From SAR92 clade bacterium (GTDB taxonomy: Bacteria; Pseudomonadota; Gammaproteobacteria; Pseudomonadales; Porticoccaceae): 64,000 nt of DNA. Position numbers and translations under genes: made by a program. The notes under the pieces are model-generated. The model was not told where the DNA came from, did not search any database, and worked only from the letters and a program-made list of their open reading frames with translations. The stretch spans positions 1 to 64,000 of the forward strand of contig JACNKP010000081.1 in the NCBI GenBank assembly GCA_014381985.1, in the 5' to 3' direction. This document shows positions 1 to 9,589 of the stretch, piece after piece. Within the stretch, counting starts at the first letter, position 1. Each line of letters opens with the position of its first letter.

Positions 1-655
1 GTTCCGGAGGGAGTGTACATATTCTGTCCATTTGGGTGGTACTGCCGTCGGCATATTCCCAGACTAATTGTTCACCCTCTCTATAGCGATTAACCACCAC
101 TGGGCCCCAACCAAAAGCATGAAAGTTCAGCACGCCATTGTTCCAGATCATGCTGGCAGACGTGCGCATGCAGTATTCTTTGTCGCCAGCGACAAACAAC
201 ACCGAGCCTTCAGTATCGTTGGTGTTTAGCCCGGCGGTACTGTTTGGCCCATAATCATGAATAAGACCGCTGGATGTCACAACAGTGCGGTTGCCACACT
301 GCTCTACACGCTCAACATGGCCGGTATGCCCTCCCTCTACGCCAAGCCACAGGCCTCGAATGTCATCCGCTTGTTTGGGTAGGGGCTCGGTGCATTGTGC
401 CAATACAGGCATTGGAAAATGAGTGTATCCACAGCCAGGGGTATTTCCTTTAGGGATCTCCGCGGCCATTTTAGCGCTACTGTCTAGTTCAGGCAGGTTG
501 CAATAATTTATCGTACTGCCATCGCCCGTTAGTATTGCTGGGTCAATAGTGAGTGGTGGTCGAGCGGAAAAATAACCAAGCCAAAAAAGGCCTAGCGCTA
601 ACACTAAAAGGACAGTCACCAATCCTAGAAATATTCGCTTTACCATCGGTGCCAT
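1..655 (-). CDS. Membrane-anchored protein of unknown function (3' end off window)
   Basis: This gene is absent from the ORF track because its stop codon lies outside the window. Reading the minus strand from the ATG at 655 gives 218 codons with no stop. The start region reads MAPMVKRIFLGLVTVLLVLA, with a single hydrophobic helix at about residues 5-28 and a positive charge before it, so it is probably an N-terminal membrane anchor or uncleaved signal with the rest in the periplasm. The soluble part is rich in Cys, Gly and Trp, with several single cysteines that could form disulfides. I do not recognise the family. A second ATG three codons downstream (646) could also be the start. It lies upstream of, and in the same direction as, nothing else in the window; the nitroreductase gene precedes it on the minus strand. 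Confidence 0.75.
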   Translation of the reverse strand, partial: MAPMVKRIFLGLVTVLLVLALGLFWLGYFSARPPLTIDPAILTGDGSTINYCNLPELDSSAKMAAEIPKGNTPGCGYTHFPMPVLAQCTEPLPKQADDIRGLWLGVEGGHTGHVERVEQCGNRTVVTSSGLIHDYGPNSTAGLNTNDTEGSVLFVAGDKEYCMRTSASMIWNNGVLNFHAFGWGPVVVNRYREGEQLVWEYADGSTTQMDRICTLPPE

Positions 656-715
656 CCTTTTTTATCCCCGAGGGGTACTTTCCAAGACCCTTACTATGGC
701 AGTGAACTCTGGCAA

Positions 716-1387
716 TTAAAAACCCTGATAACTAACAAAGTCGGCATTGTCAGTCCGGACGGAGCGTACATCATTAGCGGGAAAATTATCATCCGGATAG
801 CCCATAGCGATACAGATCATAATACTTTGGTCATCGGGAATCTTGGCATGTTCGCGAACAACATCAGATTGCATAATGCCTTGGCCGTTAATAACACACC
901 CGATGCCACGCTCCCATGCTGCAAGAACAATCCCATAGGCAAGAGATCCCAGTCCAAAATGAGTAATGGCTGCAGGCTCAAGACTTTTGTCATAAGTCAG
1001 CACTAAGGACACTGGGGCATCAAATTGTCGAAAGCCTCTTAGCATCCAGTCCATACGCTTTTCTTTGTCGTCGCGTTCGATACCCATAGACTCGAATAGT
1101 TGAATGGCGACGTCGATTTGCCGTCGACGATGTTCACCCTCATAGTCTTCTTTATAAGGGAAATCACGTACATGGGGTTTTCCAGCCATGGTGTTTTTGG
1201 TATTGCCCTCACGAATTTTAGCTAGCACCTCACCAGCAACAGCATGAACATACCACGTCTGCGTATTGTAGGAAGATGGGGCCCATTTTGCTGTATTGAT
1301 AATGTCATCAACGACATCTTTTGGGATTGCTTTGTTTTGAAAACCACGAGTACTCTTTCGCGACTGTGCAAACGCTGTAAAATCCAT
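716..1387 (-). CDS. Nitroreductase family FMN oxidoreductase
   Basis: A 223-residue member of the nitroreductase fold, which reduces nitroaromatics, quinones or enones with NAD(P)H through bound FMN. The N-terminus carries the RKSTR phosphate-binding pattern, followed by WAPSSYNTQTW, equivalent to the APSxxNxQPW block of NfnB/PnbA-type enzymes. The C-terminus has the family's GYPD segment and ends in the usual aromatic-Gly-Phe. Length is normal for the family. It stands alone, with a 14-bp perfect inverted repeat centred about 40 bp upstream of the start, which suggests repressor control. The physiological substrate cannot be read from sequence. Confidence 0.88.
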   Translation of the reverse strand: MDFTAFAQSRKSTRGFQNKAIPKDVVDDIINTAKWAPSSYNTQTWYVHAVAGEVLAKIREGNTKNTMAGKPHVRDFPYKEDYEGEHRRRQIDVAIQLFESMGIERDDKEKRMDWMLRGFRQFDAPVSLVLTYDKSLEPAAITHFGLGSLAYGIVLAAWERGIGCVINGQGIMQSDVVREHAKIPDDQSIMICIAMGYPDDNFPANDVRSVRTDNADFVSYQGF

Positions 1388-1409
1388 AACACCCTCTAAA
1401 AAATTAGAT

Positions 1410-1444
1410 AAAATAATATGACAGACTATATGTCATATTATTTT
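1410..1444. promoter_or_regulatory. 14-bp perfect inverted repeat, candidate operator of the nitroreductase gene
   Basis: AAAATAATATGACA (1410-1423) and its exact reverse complement (1431-1444) are separated by 7 nt (GACTATA). The element ends 23 bp before the nitroreductase ATG. An AT-rich perfect dyad of this size in a promoter is typical of a dimeric repressor or activator site. A second short dyad, GTCTA-TAT-TAGAC, follows at 1449-1461. There is no T-run on either strand that would make it a normal terminator. The regulator is unknown; the nearby TetR gene is only one candidate. Confidence 0.55.
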
Positions 1445-1673
1445 TAATGTCTATATTAGACTAGAGGCGTAACGGTAAAAAGGGCTCACGGGCAGAATTA
1501 ACTATGAAACAGACGTTGGTTGACACTTAAAGGGCGCTAGTTTACGTGCCCGCTATTGAGACCTTATGGACGATACCAGTGCTGCCTTAAAACGTCATCT
1601 CATGAAATGACTACCGACATCTAGTCCGGTGCCGGCAAGACTCTTTATTTTCTCTAGGACCAAGCCTTGTAAA

Positions 1674-2777
1674 TTACAATAAGTCTTCCAGTGATTCGAG
1701 TACTTTGTCTCCGAATTCTGTTGTACTCAATAAGGTACTGTCTGAACCGGCTGAGGACAGGTCACCTGTCGAAAATCCTGCCTCAAAGACCCTTTGCATC
1801 GCTTGCCAAACAGCTTTTGCTTCCTCAGTCATGCCGAAACTCATGTCGAGCATCAAGGCGACTGAGCCAATCATCGAATAAGGGTTGGCAAGATTTTTAC
1901 CGGCAATATCAGGAGCAGACCCGTGCGATGGCTCGTAGTACGCTTTGTCCGGACCTATACAAGCAGAGGGCATTAAGCCCAGTGACCCTAAGATGCCACC
2001 GGCCTGGTCGCTTAAAATATCACCAAACATGTTTTCCATAACCATTACATCAAATTGGCAGGGGTTTAAACAAAGATGCGTGGCCGCTGCGTCGACCAAC
2101 ATATGGACAACGCGCACTTCCGGATAATCTAGAGCGACCTCTTCTAATACTTCGTTCCACAATACCGACGAGATCAACACGTTACTCTTGTGAATATTGT
2201 GCAATACCTTTTTCCGTTTCATGGACTCTTTAAAGGCGACGACAAGAATCTGACGAATCTGCTGCTCATCATAATCTAGGCTCTCCTTGACATAGCGCAA
2301 CCCTTCTTTGGTTGTACCGCGCTCCTTGCCGCCAAAATACAATCCGCCAATTAACTCACGGATCAGCATAATATCAATACCTTCGCCCACGATCTCGGGC
2401 TTGAGTGGAGAAAAGTGTGCCATACCTTTTGGTAGTGAGATCGGACGGAAGTTGGCGTAGGTATTCAATCGACGACGCATGGGCAACAGTGCGCCGCGCT
2501 CTGGACGCTCTTCCACGGGTATCTTTTCAGATTCTTCATGACTTAGTCCAATCGGGCCCTTTAATATCGCGTCAGCTTCGTCGCACGCTTTTTTAGTAGC
2601 GTCGGGAAAAGCCTTGCCTGTCGAAAAATAAGCAGCGGCACCAAACTCGGCTTCTTCGCAGGCGAAAATGACGTCACGCTTTTGCTCAATCAGCCGTAAT
2701 ACGCGCAGTGCTTGTTGCGTAATTTCAGGGCCAATTCCGTCACCCGCCAATACTGCTACTTTATAAGTTGCTGCCAT
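1674..2777 (-). CDS. 3-isopropylmalate dehydrogenase family protein (LeuB-like)
   Basis: A 367-residue beta-decarboxylating dehydrogenase of the isocitrate/isopropylmalate family. Evidence includes the N-terminal AVLAGDGIGPEI block, the substrate-binding run RELIGGLYFGG, the arginines around RGALLPMRRRL, and the NAD-binding motif HGSAPDIAGKNLANP. The RELxGGxYFG signature points to the LeuB branch, which converts 3-isopropylmalate to 2-ketoisocaproate precursor with NAD. However, no leuA, leuC or leuD gene is adjacent, so a related activity (for example on another malate analogue) cannot be excluded. It is a single-gene unit on the minus strand, with about 500 bp of non-coding DNA upstream. 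Confidence 0.85.
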   Translation of the reverse strand: MAATYKVAVLAGDGIGPEITQQALRVLRLIEQKRDVIFACEEAEFGAAAYFSTGKAFPDATKKACDEADAILKGPIGLSHEESEKIPVEERPERGALLPMRRRLNTYANFRPISLPKGMAHFSPLKPEIVGEGIDIMLIRELIGGLYFGGKERGTTKEGLRYVKESLDYDEQQIRQILVVAFKESMKRKKVLHNIHKSNVLISSVLWNEVLEEVALDYPEVRVVHMLVDAAATHLCLNPCQFDVMVMENMFGDILSDQAGGILGSLGLMPSACIGPDKAYYEPSHGSAPDIAGKNLANPYSMIGSVALMLDMSFGMTEEAKAVWQAMQRVFEAGFSTGDLSSAGSDSTLLSTTEFGDKVLESLEDLL

Positions 2778-3275
2778 GATTACTTCCTAGAAGTTTTTAT
2801 AGGTGTGCATTGTAAGAAGCACCTTCATCTATGGCAAATTTAATGGGATAAAAAATCAACGTTTATAAGTCTATTAGAAGAGGACGCTAATAGTGAGATA
2901 TCGCTAGGCTAGACCTTTAGCGACTTAAAAAATGTTCTTTATTAGTTAATTAATACAAAAGGCTTACGCGAGTTGAGCAAAGGGTATCAGGCCATTTTGG
3001 CCGCCTATTTAAACTTGTCGATGTGCCGGTTTCATAGTAAAATATTGGAACATTAACCCATTTTTGATTTTATCACGTATACACCACTGTCGTTGCTAGT
3101 ACAGTATTATATGTTGATTTCAGACTTTGATTTCAGACTTTGATTTCAGACTTTGATTTCGGCTGAACGATTTTCATCCATAAGAACGTCAGAGACTCTC
3201 TTCTTGTCGCTAAAAACGCTGCTAATAGCGCAATAATGATATTTGTGAGTAAGGCTAAAAATAAGAGGTTTTCCG
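2778..3275. other. Intergenic region with a tandem repeat, no gene seen
   Basis: This 498-bp AT-rich gap separates the divergent leuB-like and tetR genes and should hold both promoters. No ORF with credible coding character was found. The only obvious structure is the 13-bp tandem repeat at 3113-3160. Confidence 0.6.
3113..3160. repeat. 13-bp tandem repeat, about 3.7 copies
   Basis: The unit TTTGATTTCAGAC is repeated head to tail: 3113-3125 (first base G instead of T), 3126-3138, 3139-3151, and a partial copy at 3152-3160. All units are otherwise identical. It lies about 115 bp upstream of the tetR start. Copy number in such an array can change by slippage, so it could vary between strains. 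Confidence 0.9.
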
Positions 3276-3899
3276 TTGAGTAGGCATTTTCAAGATCGAG
3301 CTAGAGGACAAAACAAGAGAGCACGAACACGTGGCGTGCTAATTGACAGTGGGTTGGAAATTTTCGGTCAGAAGGGCATCATTAATTCCCGTCTTGACGA
3401 TATTACCAAATTTGCCGGCATGTCAAATGCAACCTTTTACAATCATTTTAAGGACAAGGACGACTTGGTTTCTGCGGTCGCTACGTCCATCGCTTTAGAG
3501 CTTGTAGCGGCTGTAGAGGAACAGGTTGTTGACATCAAAGATCCGGCAATCCGTCTTGTCGTTTCAACTAATACAGTGATGCGCACTGCTCTTCAGCACG
3601 AGAGGTGGAGCTATGTGTTGGCGACAGCCTTTTTCTTGGTTCCGGAGGGGTTGATTGACGTAGGCGGCTACTTAAAAAATAATGTTGATAGAGGTATGGC
3701 ACAGGGCGTTTTCAACACGGCGTCTGATGAGTTCCAATTAAACCAGCTGGCTTCGGTGTTTATTTCGGGTCTACGAGGATTGAAAAAGGATAATTTGAGT
3801 ATTATTGACCGAACTTCGGAGAATCTACTACGTTTGTTGGGTGTGACTCCGGCCAAGGCATCTACCATCCTTGATGAGGCGAAAGCTTTTTATCATTAA
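3276..3899 (+). CDS. TetR/AcrR family transcriptional regulator
   Basis: A 207-residue one-component regulator. The N-terminal helix-turn-helix is clear (about residues 20-65): the recognition region GMSNATFYNHFKDKDDLV is typical of TetR proteins. The C-terminal ligand domain is not recognisable to a specific effector. The start is a TTG at 3276, preceded by AAGAGG with 7-nt spacing; no ATG fits better. It converges on pckG, with a shared bidirectional terminator. Its target is unknown: the adjacent leuB-like gene is divergent and about 500 bp away, and the nitroreductase palindrome is 1.8 kb away. Confidence 0.88.
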   Translation: MSRHFQDRARGQNKRARTRGVLIDSGLEIFGQKGIINSRLDDITKFAGMSNATFYNHFKDKDDLVSAVATSIALELVAAVEEQVVDIKDPAIRLVVSTNTVMRTALQHERWSYVLATAFFLVPEGLIDVGGYLKNNVDRGMAQGVFNTASDEFQLNQLASVFISGLRGLKKDNLSIIDRTSENLLRLLGVTPAKASTILDEAKAFYH

Positions 3900-3944
3900 A
3901 CTTAAATTCTACCACCGTTCATTTTCCTTACATAAAAGCCAAAC

Positions 3945-3976
3945 AGCAAGAAGGGGTCTCCCGACCCCTTCTTGCT
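3945..3976. terminator. Bidirectional terminator between tetR and pckG
   Basis: A 13-bp perfect stem (AGCAAGAAGGGGT / ACCCCTTCTTGCT) with a 6-nt loop lies between the convergent genes. The minus-strand exit is T-rich (TGTTTGGCTTTT), and the plus-strand exit has a short TTAAT. It probably serves both transcripts. Confidence 0.8.
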
Positions 3977-4008
3977 TAATGTATCTAAATCATAAGTCTC
4001 GTCAACAT

Positions 4009-5862
4009 TTAATAACGGCTTAGCAACAAGTCGCGTTGCCATAGCAATTCTTTCGGCATGTGATCCCATAGTTTGAGGAATAATTCTTCATGACCCAGTG
4101 CCTGGGCTTTTAAAGCCTCGCCATCGACTTTCATCAATTCATCCCAGTCGTCTTTAGTGAAATCTAAGCCGTCCCAATCTAGATCGTCATAGCTAGGCAT
4201 CCAGCCTAAAGGGGTTTCTTTGGCCTGAGCTAAACCATTAACGCGCTCAACGATCCATTTCAGCACTCGCGCATTTTCGCCAAAACCAGGCCACATAAAT
4301 TTACCCTTTGCGTTTTTTCGAAACCAGTTAACATGAAATATACGAGGTGGTTCGTTAATGACTTTACCGATCTTAAGCCAGTGGCGGAAGTAATCGCCCA
4401 TGTGATAGCCACAGAACGGTAGCATGGCAAATGGATCTTGGCGCATACTGCCAATTTTTCCCTCTGCGGCAGCCGTTTGCTCAGAGCCAACTGTGGCACC
4501 CACATACACGCCATGTTGCCAGTTGAAACTTTGGTATACCAGAGGGATAGTGGTCATACGACGGCCGCCGAAGATCATTGCTCCAACTTCTACGCCTTCT
4601 GGATTTTCCCAATCAGGATCTATAACAGGGCAGTTTCTAGCAGGAGCCGTAAATCTTGCATTAGGGTGAGAAGACGGCGTCTCACTGTCAGGTGCCCAGT
4701 CGTTGCCCTTCCAGTCAATCAGATGCGCTGGCGCTTCATTTGTCATACCTTCCCACCAAATATCGCCATCGTCGGTCAGAGCAACATTAGTGAAAATAGT
4801 GTCACAGGAGCAGGACTCCATTGCCATAGGGTTGGTTTCCATACTTGTTCCTGGCGCAACTCCGAAGAAGCCGGCTTCGGGGTTAATAGCCCGTAATTTG
4901 CCGTTAGAGTCTGGTTTTATCCAGGCTATATCATCACCAATACATGAAATCTCCCAACCCTGCTTTTGTAATGCTGGGGGTGGAATCAGCATTGCAAAGT
5001 TAGTTTTACCACAGGCACTTGGAAAGGCTGCAGTCACATAGGTTTTCTTACCAGAAGGATCTTTAACGCCCAATACTAACATGTGTTCCGCTAGCCAACC
5101 TTCATCACGAGCAATGGTACTAGCAATACGCAAGGCAAAACATTTTTTACCCAGCAGAGCATTACCGCCATAACCTGAGCCAAAGCTAAGAATAGTCTTC
5201 TCTTCAGGGAAATGAGCAATATAGGTATTATCTGGATTACAAGGCCAACTGACATCGTCTTGCTTAGAAAGTATAGGCTGTCCGACTGTGTGCACACAGC
5301 GAACATAGTCAGTACTGTCACCTAAGATATCCAACACCTTTGGCGATACCCTGGCCATAATTCGCATATTGACTACGGCATAAGCCGAGTCTGTAATTTG
5401 AATACCCGTCTTACCGATGGGAGACCCGATGGGACCCATACTAAAAGGAATGATATACATGGTACGGCCACGCATTGCGCCTTCAGACAGGCCATTCATC
5501 TTTACCTTCATTTCCTCAGGAGCCATCCAGTTATTTGTCGGCCCAGCATCGGCCTCGGCAACAGAACAAATATAGGTGCGGCTTTCAACGCGAGCAACAT
5601 CACGTGGGTCAGATCGAAATAGGTGGCTGTTGGGGCGCAAATTTTCGTTAAGTTTTACACAGTCACCACGGCTGACCATCATTTCCATCATGGCGGCAGA
5701 CTCTTCTTCAGAGCCATCTACCCAATGCACCCGATCGGGTTGTAGCAAAGCTTCCATGCGCTCAACCCAGCGCAGAATGTCTTTGTTAGATGTCTGCGCT
5801 GCGCTGTTCAAAGGATAATCGCAGAGTGGAGCAACTGTGCTGAATTCTTTCCCTGTATTCAT
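4009..5862 (-). CDS. pckG: Phosphoenolpyruvate carboxykinase (GTP)
   Basis: A 617-residue enzyme that interconverts oxaloacetate plus GTP and phosphoenolpyruvate plus CO2 plus GDP, the entry step of gluconeogenesis. It has the GTP-type family blocks: [15 protein letters not shown] near residue 135, the P-loop-like [13 protein letters not shown] containing the catalytic hyperreactive cysteine, and [16 protein letters not shown]. Length matches GTP-type PEPCKs (about 600-620), not the shorter ATP type. It is monocistronic and convergent with tetR. A gluconeogenic enzyme fits the peptide- and acid-based diet suggested by the many peptidases and acyl-CoA genes nearby. Confidence 0.96.
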   Translation of the reverse strand: MNTGKEFSTVAPLCDYPLNSAAQTSNKDILRWVERMEALLQPDRVHWVDGSEEESAAMMEMMVSRGDCVKLNENLRPNSHLFRSDPRDVARVESRTYICSVAEADAGPTNNWMAPEEMKVKMNGLSEGAMRGRTMYIIPFSMGPIGSPIGKTGIQITDSAYAVVNMRIMARVSPKVLDILGDSTDYVRCVHTVGQPILSKQDDVSWPCNPDNTYIAHFPEEKTILSFGSGYGGNALLGKKCFALRIASTIARDEGWLAEHMLVLGVKDPSGKKTYVTAAFPSACGKTNFAMLIPPPALQKQGWEISCIGDDIAWIKPDSNGKLRAINPEAGFFGVAPGTSMETNPMAMESCSCDTIFTNVALTDDGDIWWEGMTNEAPAHLIDWKGNDWAPDSETPSSHPNARFTAPARNCPVIDPDWENPEGVEVGAMIFGGRRMTTIPLVYQSFNWQHGVYVGATVGSEQTAAAEGKIGSMRQDPFAMLPFCGYHMGDYFRHWLKIGKVINEPPRIFHVNWFRKNAKGKFMWPGFGENARVLKWIVERVNGLAQAKETPLGWMPSYDDLDWDGLDFTKDDWDELMKVDGEALKAQALGHEELFLKLWDHMPKELLWQRDLLLSRY

Positions 5863-6243
5863 ATTTACGTCACCTATTACAAATTTATAATTTAAGTGGC
5901 CAATGACATGGTGTCGACTACAAGCAGCATTAGAAAACTAGGTATCCAAACGCGTCGGCACAAAGAGAGCCACTTGAGTAAAGTTCTTACCGAATTACTA
6001 CTAAGCAGAACCAGCTAATACTCATCAAGTAGCTATGTTTATATGAAATGAGCTCAATATCAAGAGATACTCAACTATATTGCTTAATTCTGATTATATG
6101 CTTCATCTATTTAGAGTAAGAACCACAAGCTCTGGTTAAGCTAAAGTTATCTGAACTAGGCAGATTTTTAAGCAAGAATCTGTCATGGCTAGTCATATTC
6201 TGACACATCCTTTATGATAAAAAAAATATCACGGAATATTTAT
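5863..6243. other. Divergent promoter region of pckG and acyl-CoA ligase, no gene seen
   Basis: About 380 bp of AT-rich DNA between two divergent genes. I found no RNA gene, strong hairpin or credible small ORF. It presumably carries promoters for both genes, but no convincing -35/-10 pair stood out. Confidence 0.5.
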
Positions 6244-7797
6244 ATGATTTCAATACCTGGATTACTTCAACGCAGTGCCCGTCTCAATCCCGACGCAGTC
6301 GCGACTCGATATAACGGACGCTCACGTCACTGGCCACAGGTTTTAGACCGGGTAGCGAGTTTTGCGGGGGCGTTAGATCGACTTCAGCTAGGTGAGGCTG
6401 AGCGGGTTGCTATTCTCAGCCTCAATAGTGACAACTATTTTGAGGCTATATTTGCAGTACCATGGGCAGGCTATTGTATGGTGCCACTTAATACGCGCTG
6501 GGCAGTGGCGGAGAACAATTATGCTTTAACTGACTCTGGTACCCGAGTGCTGTTATTTGATGATGCGTTTAGTGCACAGGCTGAGCAATTAAAAAATGAG
6601 GTCGAATCCCTAGAGCATGTTATTTATATGGGTGACGGTGAGACACCCAATTGGGCCAAGTCCTATGAATCTCTCATCGCGGACAATCAAACTATTGCAC
6701 CGTCGACTCGCAACGGTGCCGACATGGCTGGTATTTTTTATACCGGTGGTACGACTGGATTTCCTAAAGGCGTAATGCAATCCCACCAAGCTATTTGGGC
6801 TAGTGCTATCGGTGGTATGGGTGGCATGGAGATAGACTCTAATGGTTCATACTTGCATACGGCACCAATGTTTCATATGGCGGATTTCGCCTGTTCAATG
6901 ATGACGGTTCTGGCCGGGGCAAGTCATATTTTTGTGGCAGGTTTTGAGCCTGCTTTGGTGCTCAATATTATTGCAGAAGAGAAAATATCTCATGTGCTAA
7001 TGGTGCCAGCGATGATAAAAATGGCCCTGGCTCATGAAAATGCTGCGACGGCAGATCTTAGTAGTTTGCAACGGATATTATATGGCGCCTCGCCGATGCC
7101 GGCCGCGCTACTCACTCAGGCTATGGATTTATGGCCCACAGTGGGCTTTATTCAAGCCTATGGTCAGACTGAGCTGGCACCCTTAGTAACCATGCTATCG
7201 ACTGAGGATCACCGCCGTGGTGGTGAAATTTTAAAGTCAGCAGGTAAACCATTATCGGTCAGTGAAATAAAGCTGCTTAACGATGCAGGCGACGAGGTGG
7301 ATCTGGGCAAACAGGGAGAGGTGGTGGTGCGAGGTCCCCACGCGATGATTGGTTATTGGAACAAGCCGGAAGAGACTGCCAGCGCATTACAAGATGGGTG
7401 GGTGTTTACTGGAGATGCCGGTATATTTGATAAGGAAGGTTATTTGTATATCGTTGATAGAGTCAAAGATATGGTGGTCACAGGTGGTGAAAATGTGTTT
7501 ACCACCGAAGTTGAGAACGCTCTAATTAGCCATGCAGCGGTGCAAGATGTGGCGGTCATTGGTGTTCCTCACGAGGAATGGGGCGAGGCGGTTCATGGCA
7601 TTGTGATTTTAGCGGCCGGAGCCACAGCGACTGAGAAGGAATTAATTGAGCATTGTCGCAGTGCTATAGCGGGTTACAAGTGCCCGAAAACAGTGGAGTT
7701 TCGAGATCAACCGATGCCACTGTCCGGTGCAGGTAAGGTGTTGAAAACTGAATTACGCAAACCGCACTGGGAAGGGCGCGAGCGGCAGGTTAATTAG
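6244..7797 (+). CDS. Acyl-CoA synthetase (AMP-forming), long/medium-chain fatty acid type
   Basis: An AMP-binding adenylation enzyme that activates a carboxylic acid to its CoA thioester. It shows the P-loop FYTGGTTGFPKGVMQSH, the YGQTE motif, TGD with the following VDRVKDMVVTGGENV hinge, and the C-terminal catalytic Lys in GAGKVLKTEL. The ORF track begins at 6214, but family members begin close to the second ATG at 6244 (MISIPGLL), giving 517 residues; neither start has a strong Shine-Dalgarno. The sequence resembles fatty-acyl-CoA synthetases of the FadD3/long-chain group, but the substrate is not determinable. It is monocistronic and convergent with the BCCT gene. Confidence 0.88.
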   Translation: MISIPGLLQRSARLNPDAVATRYNGRSRHWPQVLDRVASFAGALDRLQLGEAERVAILSLNSDNYFEAIFAVPWAGYCMVPLNTRWAVAENNYALTDSGTRVLLFDDAFSAQAEQLKNEVESLEHVIYMGDGETPNWAKSYESLIADNQTIAPSTRNGADMAGIFYTGGTTGFPKGVMQSHQAIWASAIGGMGGMEIDSNGSYLHTAPMFHMADFACSMMTVLAGASHIFVAGFEPALVLNIIAEEKISHVLMVPAMIKMALAHENAATADLSSLQRILYGASPMPAALLTQAMDLWPTVGFIQAYGQTELAPLVTMLSTEDHRRGGEILKSAGKPLSVSEIKLLNDAGDEVDLGKQGEVVVRGPHAMIGYWNKPEETASALQDGWVFTGDAGIFDKEGYLYIVDRVKDMVVTGGENVFTTEVENALISHAAVQDVAVIGVPHEEWGEAVHGIVILAAGATATEKELIEHCRSAIAGYKCPKTVEFRDQPMPLSGAGKVLKTELRKPHWEGRERQVN

Positions 7798-7826
7798 CAT
7801 AATTAATTTAACAAGCCGCTAGTTTT

Positions 7827-9410
7827 TTAGCTATTCGAATTAAGGTCTTCAGCCGCTAATGATAGTTCTTTGCGTATGACCATATGACCAAAATCTTGGT
7901 TTAACCAACGCACTAACGAAATACATAATAGAAACATGATAGGGATTAGCGGCACTGAACTAAGGACGGTTATTGAAAGCACTGTATTCAAGGCTCCGGA
8001 CTGCAGTATGCCGGCAGTTATTAGCGCAAGAAGCACTGCCCATGCCACGCGGCTCCAGCGTTTTGGCTCTGAATCCGACGGTAGGTTTTTCGCGCAGATA
8101 CTGGAAATAACATAGGCTGAGGAGTCTATTGTGGTTGCAGAGAATATTACAGACAACACGATAAATATAACTAAGGCAAATTTACCAAATGGCAGGCTTT
8201 GAATGACTAGAGCGTTAACATAGGACATGCCCTGTGTACTTAAAATTTCTGAAACATTGAGAGCTCCAGTGGACTCAAGATAAAGTGAGTATCCACCCAT
8301 TACAGCCAAAACTAACCAGGTGCCTAAGCAACCCCAACAAATAACCCCCAAGACTAGCTGACGTATTGTGCGGCCCCGAGAAATGCGTCCGAAAAATAAG
8401 GCAATCATGCCGGTATACGCTAGCCACCAAGCCCAATAAAATCCCGTCCAGTCCTCTGGAAAGCTACCGTTATCAATAGGGTCTGTCCATGTGGCAGTAC
8501 TGATGAAATTGTTAAACATCAAGCCGATGCTGTTAACGGTTAGGTCCAGGATAAAAATTCCAGGACCGGCAACCAGTATAAAAATAACCGCAATAGCAAC
8601 TAAAACCATATTAACGTCAGCCAAGACTTTAATCCCTGATTTCAGACCTTTATAGACGCTAGCGCCGAATAATAGCGTCCACAGCGCAAGTACAGTCATC
8701 TTTATAAGCATACTATCTTCAATGCCAAACAACGTGGATAACATGGCTGACAAAAGAGGGACAACTAACCCTAATGACGTAGCCACGGCTCCGACAATTC
8801 CTAGCACGATGAAAATATCAATACCCGTTTTGATCTGATTGCGACCTCTAGTCGGCAGTGCTCCATCACATGCGCTACTAATGCGTAATACCGGGTAACG
8901 TTTCACATAAAGCATGTAAGCGATGGGTACAGCAGGCACTGCGTAAATAGACCAAGGAACTAAACCCCAGTGCAGTAGGGGGTACATATGTGCCCATTCG
9001 AAAGATTTGGATGAGCCTACTTCAATTCCCATCGGGGGAGTTTGAAGATAATAAATAGGTTCAGCGAAACCCCAAGCTAAAACAGCAGCACCAATAGCCG
9101 CAGTAAACATCATTGCTACCCAATGGGTATCTGAATATTCCGGTGGCTCATCGGGGGGGCCTAATTTCACCTGAGCAAATCGGCCGAAGGCCAACCACAT
9201 ACAAAATCCAAAGGCACCTAAACCAACAGAGAGATAGAGCCATAAAAAATTACTCATAATGATTGTTCGACCTTCAGTAAGAAATTGCGCGGCACTTTCG
9301 GGAAAAATCATTAACGGAATCGCACAAGCTAGGACAATAACTAGAGAGGGGATAAAGACAGCCCAATCAACTTCGGGCTCTGTAGTTTTAATGCTAAGGT
9401 GATCGCTCAT
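7827..9410 (-). CDS. BCCT family betaine/carnitine/choline transporter
   Basis: A 527-residue inner-membrane secondary transporter with 12 predicted helices. The family signature is clear in WTGFYWAWWLAYTG followed by GRISRGRTIRQLV, and in the early GFAEPIYYL segment. BCCT proteins import quaternary ammonium compounds such as glycine betaine, choline, carnitine or DMSP using Na+ or H+ gradients. The short N-terminal and C-terminal tails argue against a BetP-type osmosensing extension. It is divergent from a class II aldolase gene. No choline or betaine oxidation genes of the bet type are adjacent, so whether it serves osmoprotection or catabolism is open. Confidence 0.92.
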   Translation of the reverse strand: MSDHLSIKTTEPEVDWAVFIPSLVIVLACAIPLMIFPESAAQFLTEGRTIIMSNFLWLYLSVGLGAFGFCMWLAFGRFAQVKLGPPDEPPEYSDTHWVAMMFTAAIGAAVLAWGFAEPIYYLQTPPMGIEVGSSKSFEWAHMYPLLHWGLVPWSIYAVPAVPIAYMLYVKRYPVLRISSACDGALPTRGRNQIKTGIDIFIVLGIVGAVATSLGLVVPLLSAMLSTLFGIEDSMLIKMTVLALWTLLFGASVYKGLKSGIKVLADVNMVLVAIAVIFILVAGPGIFILDLTVNSIGLMFNNFISTATWTDPIDNGSFPEDWTGFYWAWWLAYTGMIALFFGRISRGRTIRQLVLGVICWGCLGTWLVLAVMGGYSLYLESTGALNVSEILSTQGMSYVNALVIQSLPFGKFALVIFIVLSVIFSATTIDSSAYVISSICAKNLPSDSEPKRWSRVAWAVLLALITAGILQSGALNTVLSITVLSSVPLIPIMFLLCISLVRWLNQDFGHMVIRKELSLAAEDLNSNS

Positions 9411-9589
9411 AGGATATTATTTATTTGTAATTATTGTTTATCAAGGGTATCACAAAGCTACCAAAAACGCATAAGGCTGCCTTGTGATCATTATAAATAG
9501 CGACGATGTCCTAACTAGTATGAATAATGGTACAGGTTAATGTAGTCTTTATAATGCGCAATGACGAATCGAAATGTTGGAGCAGCTTA

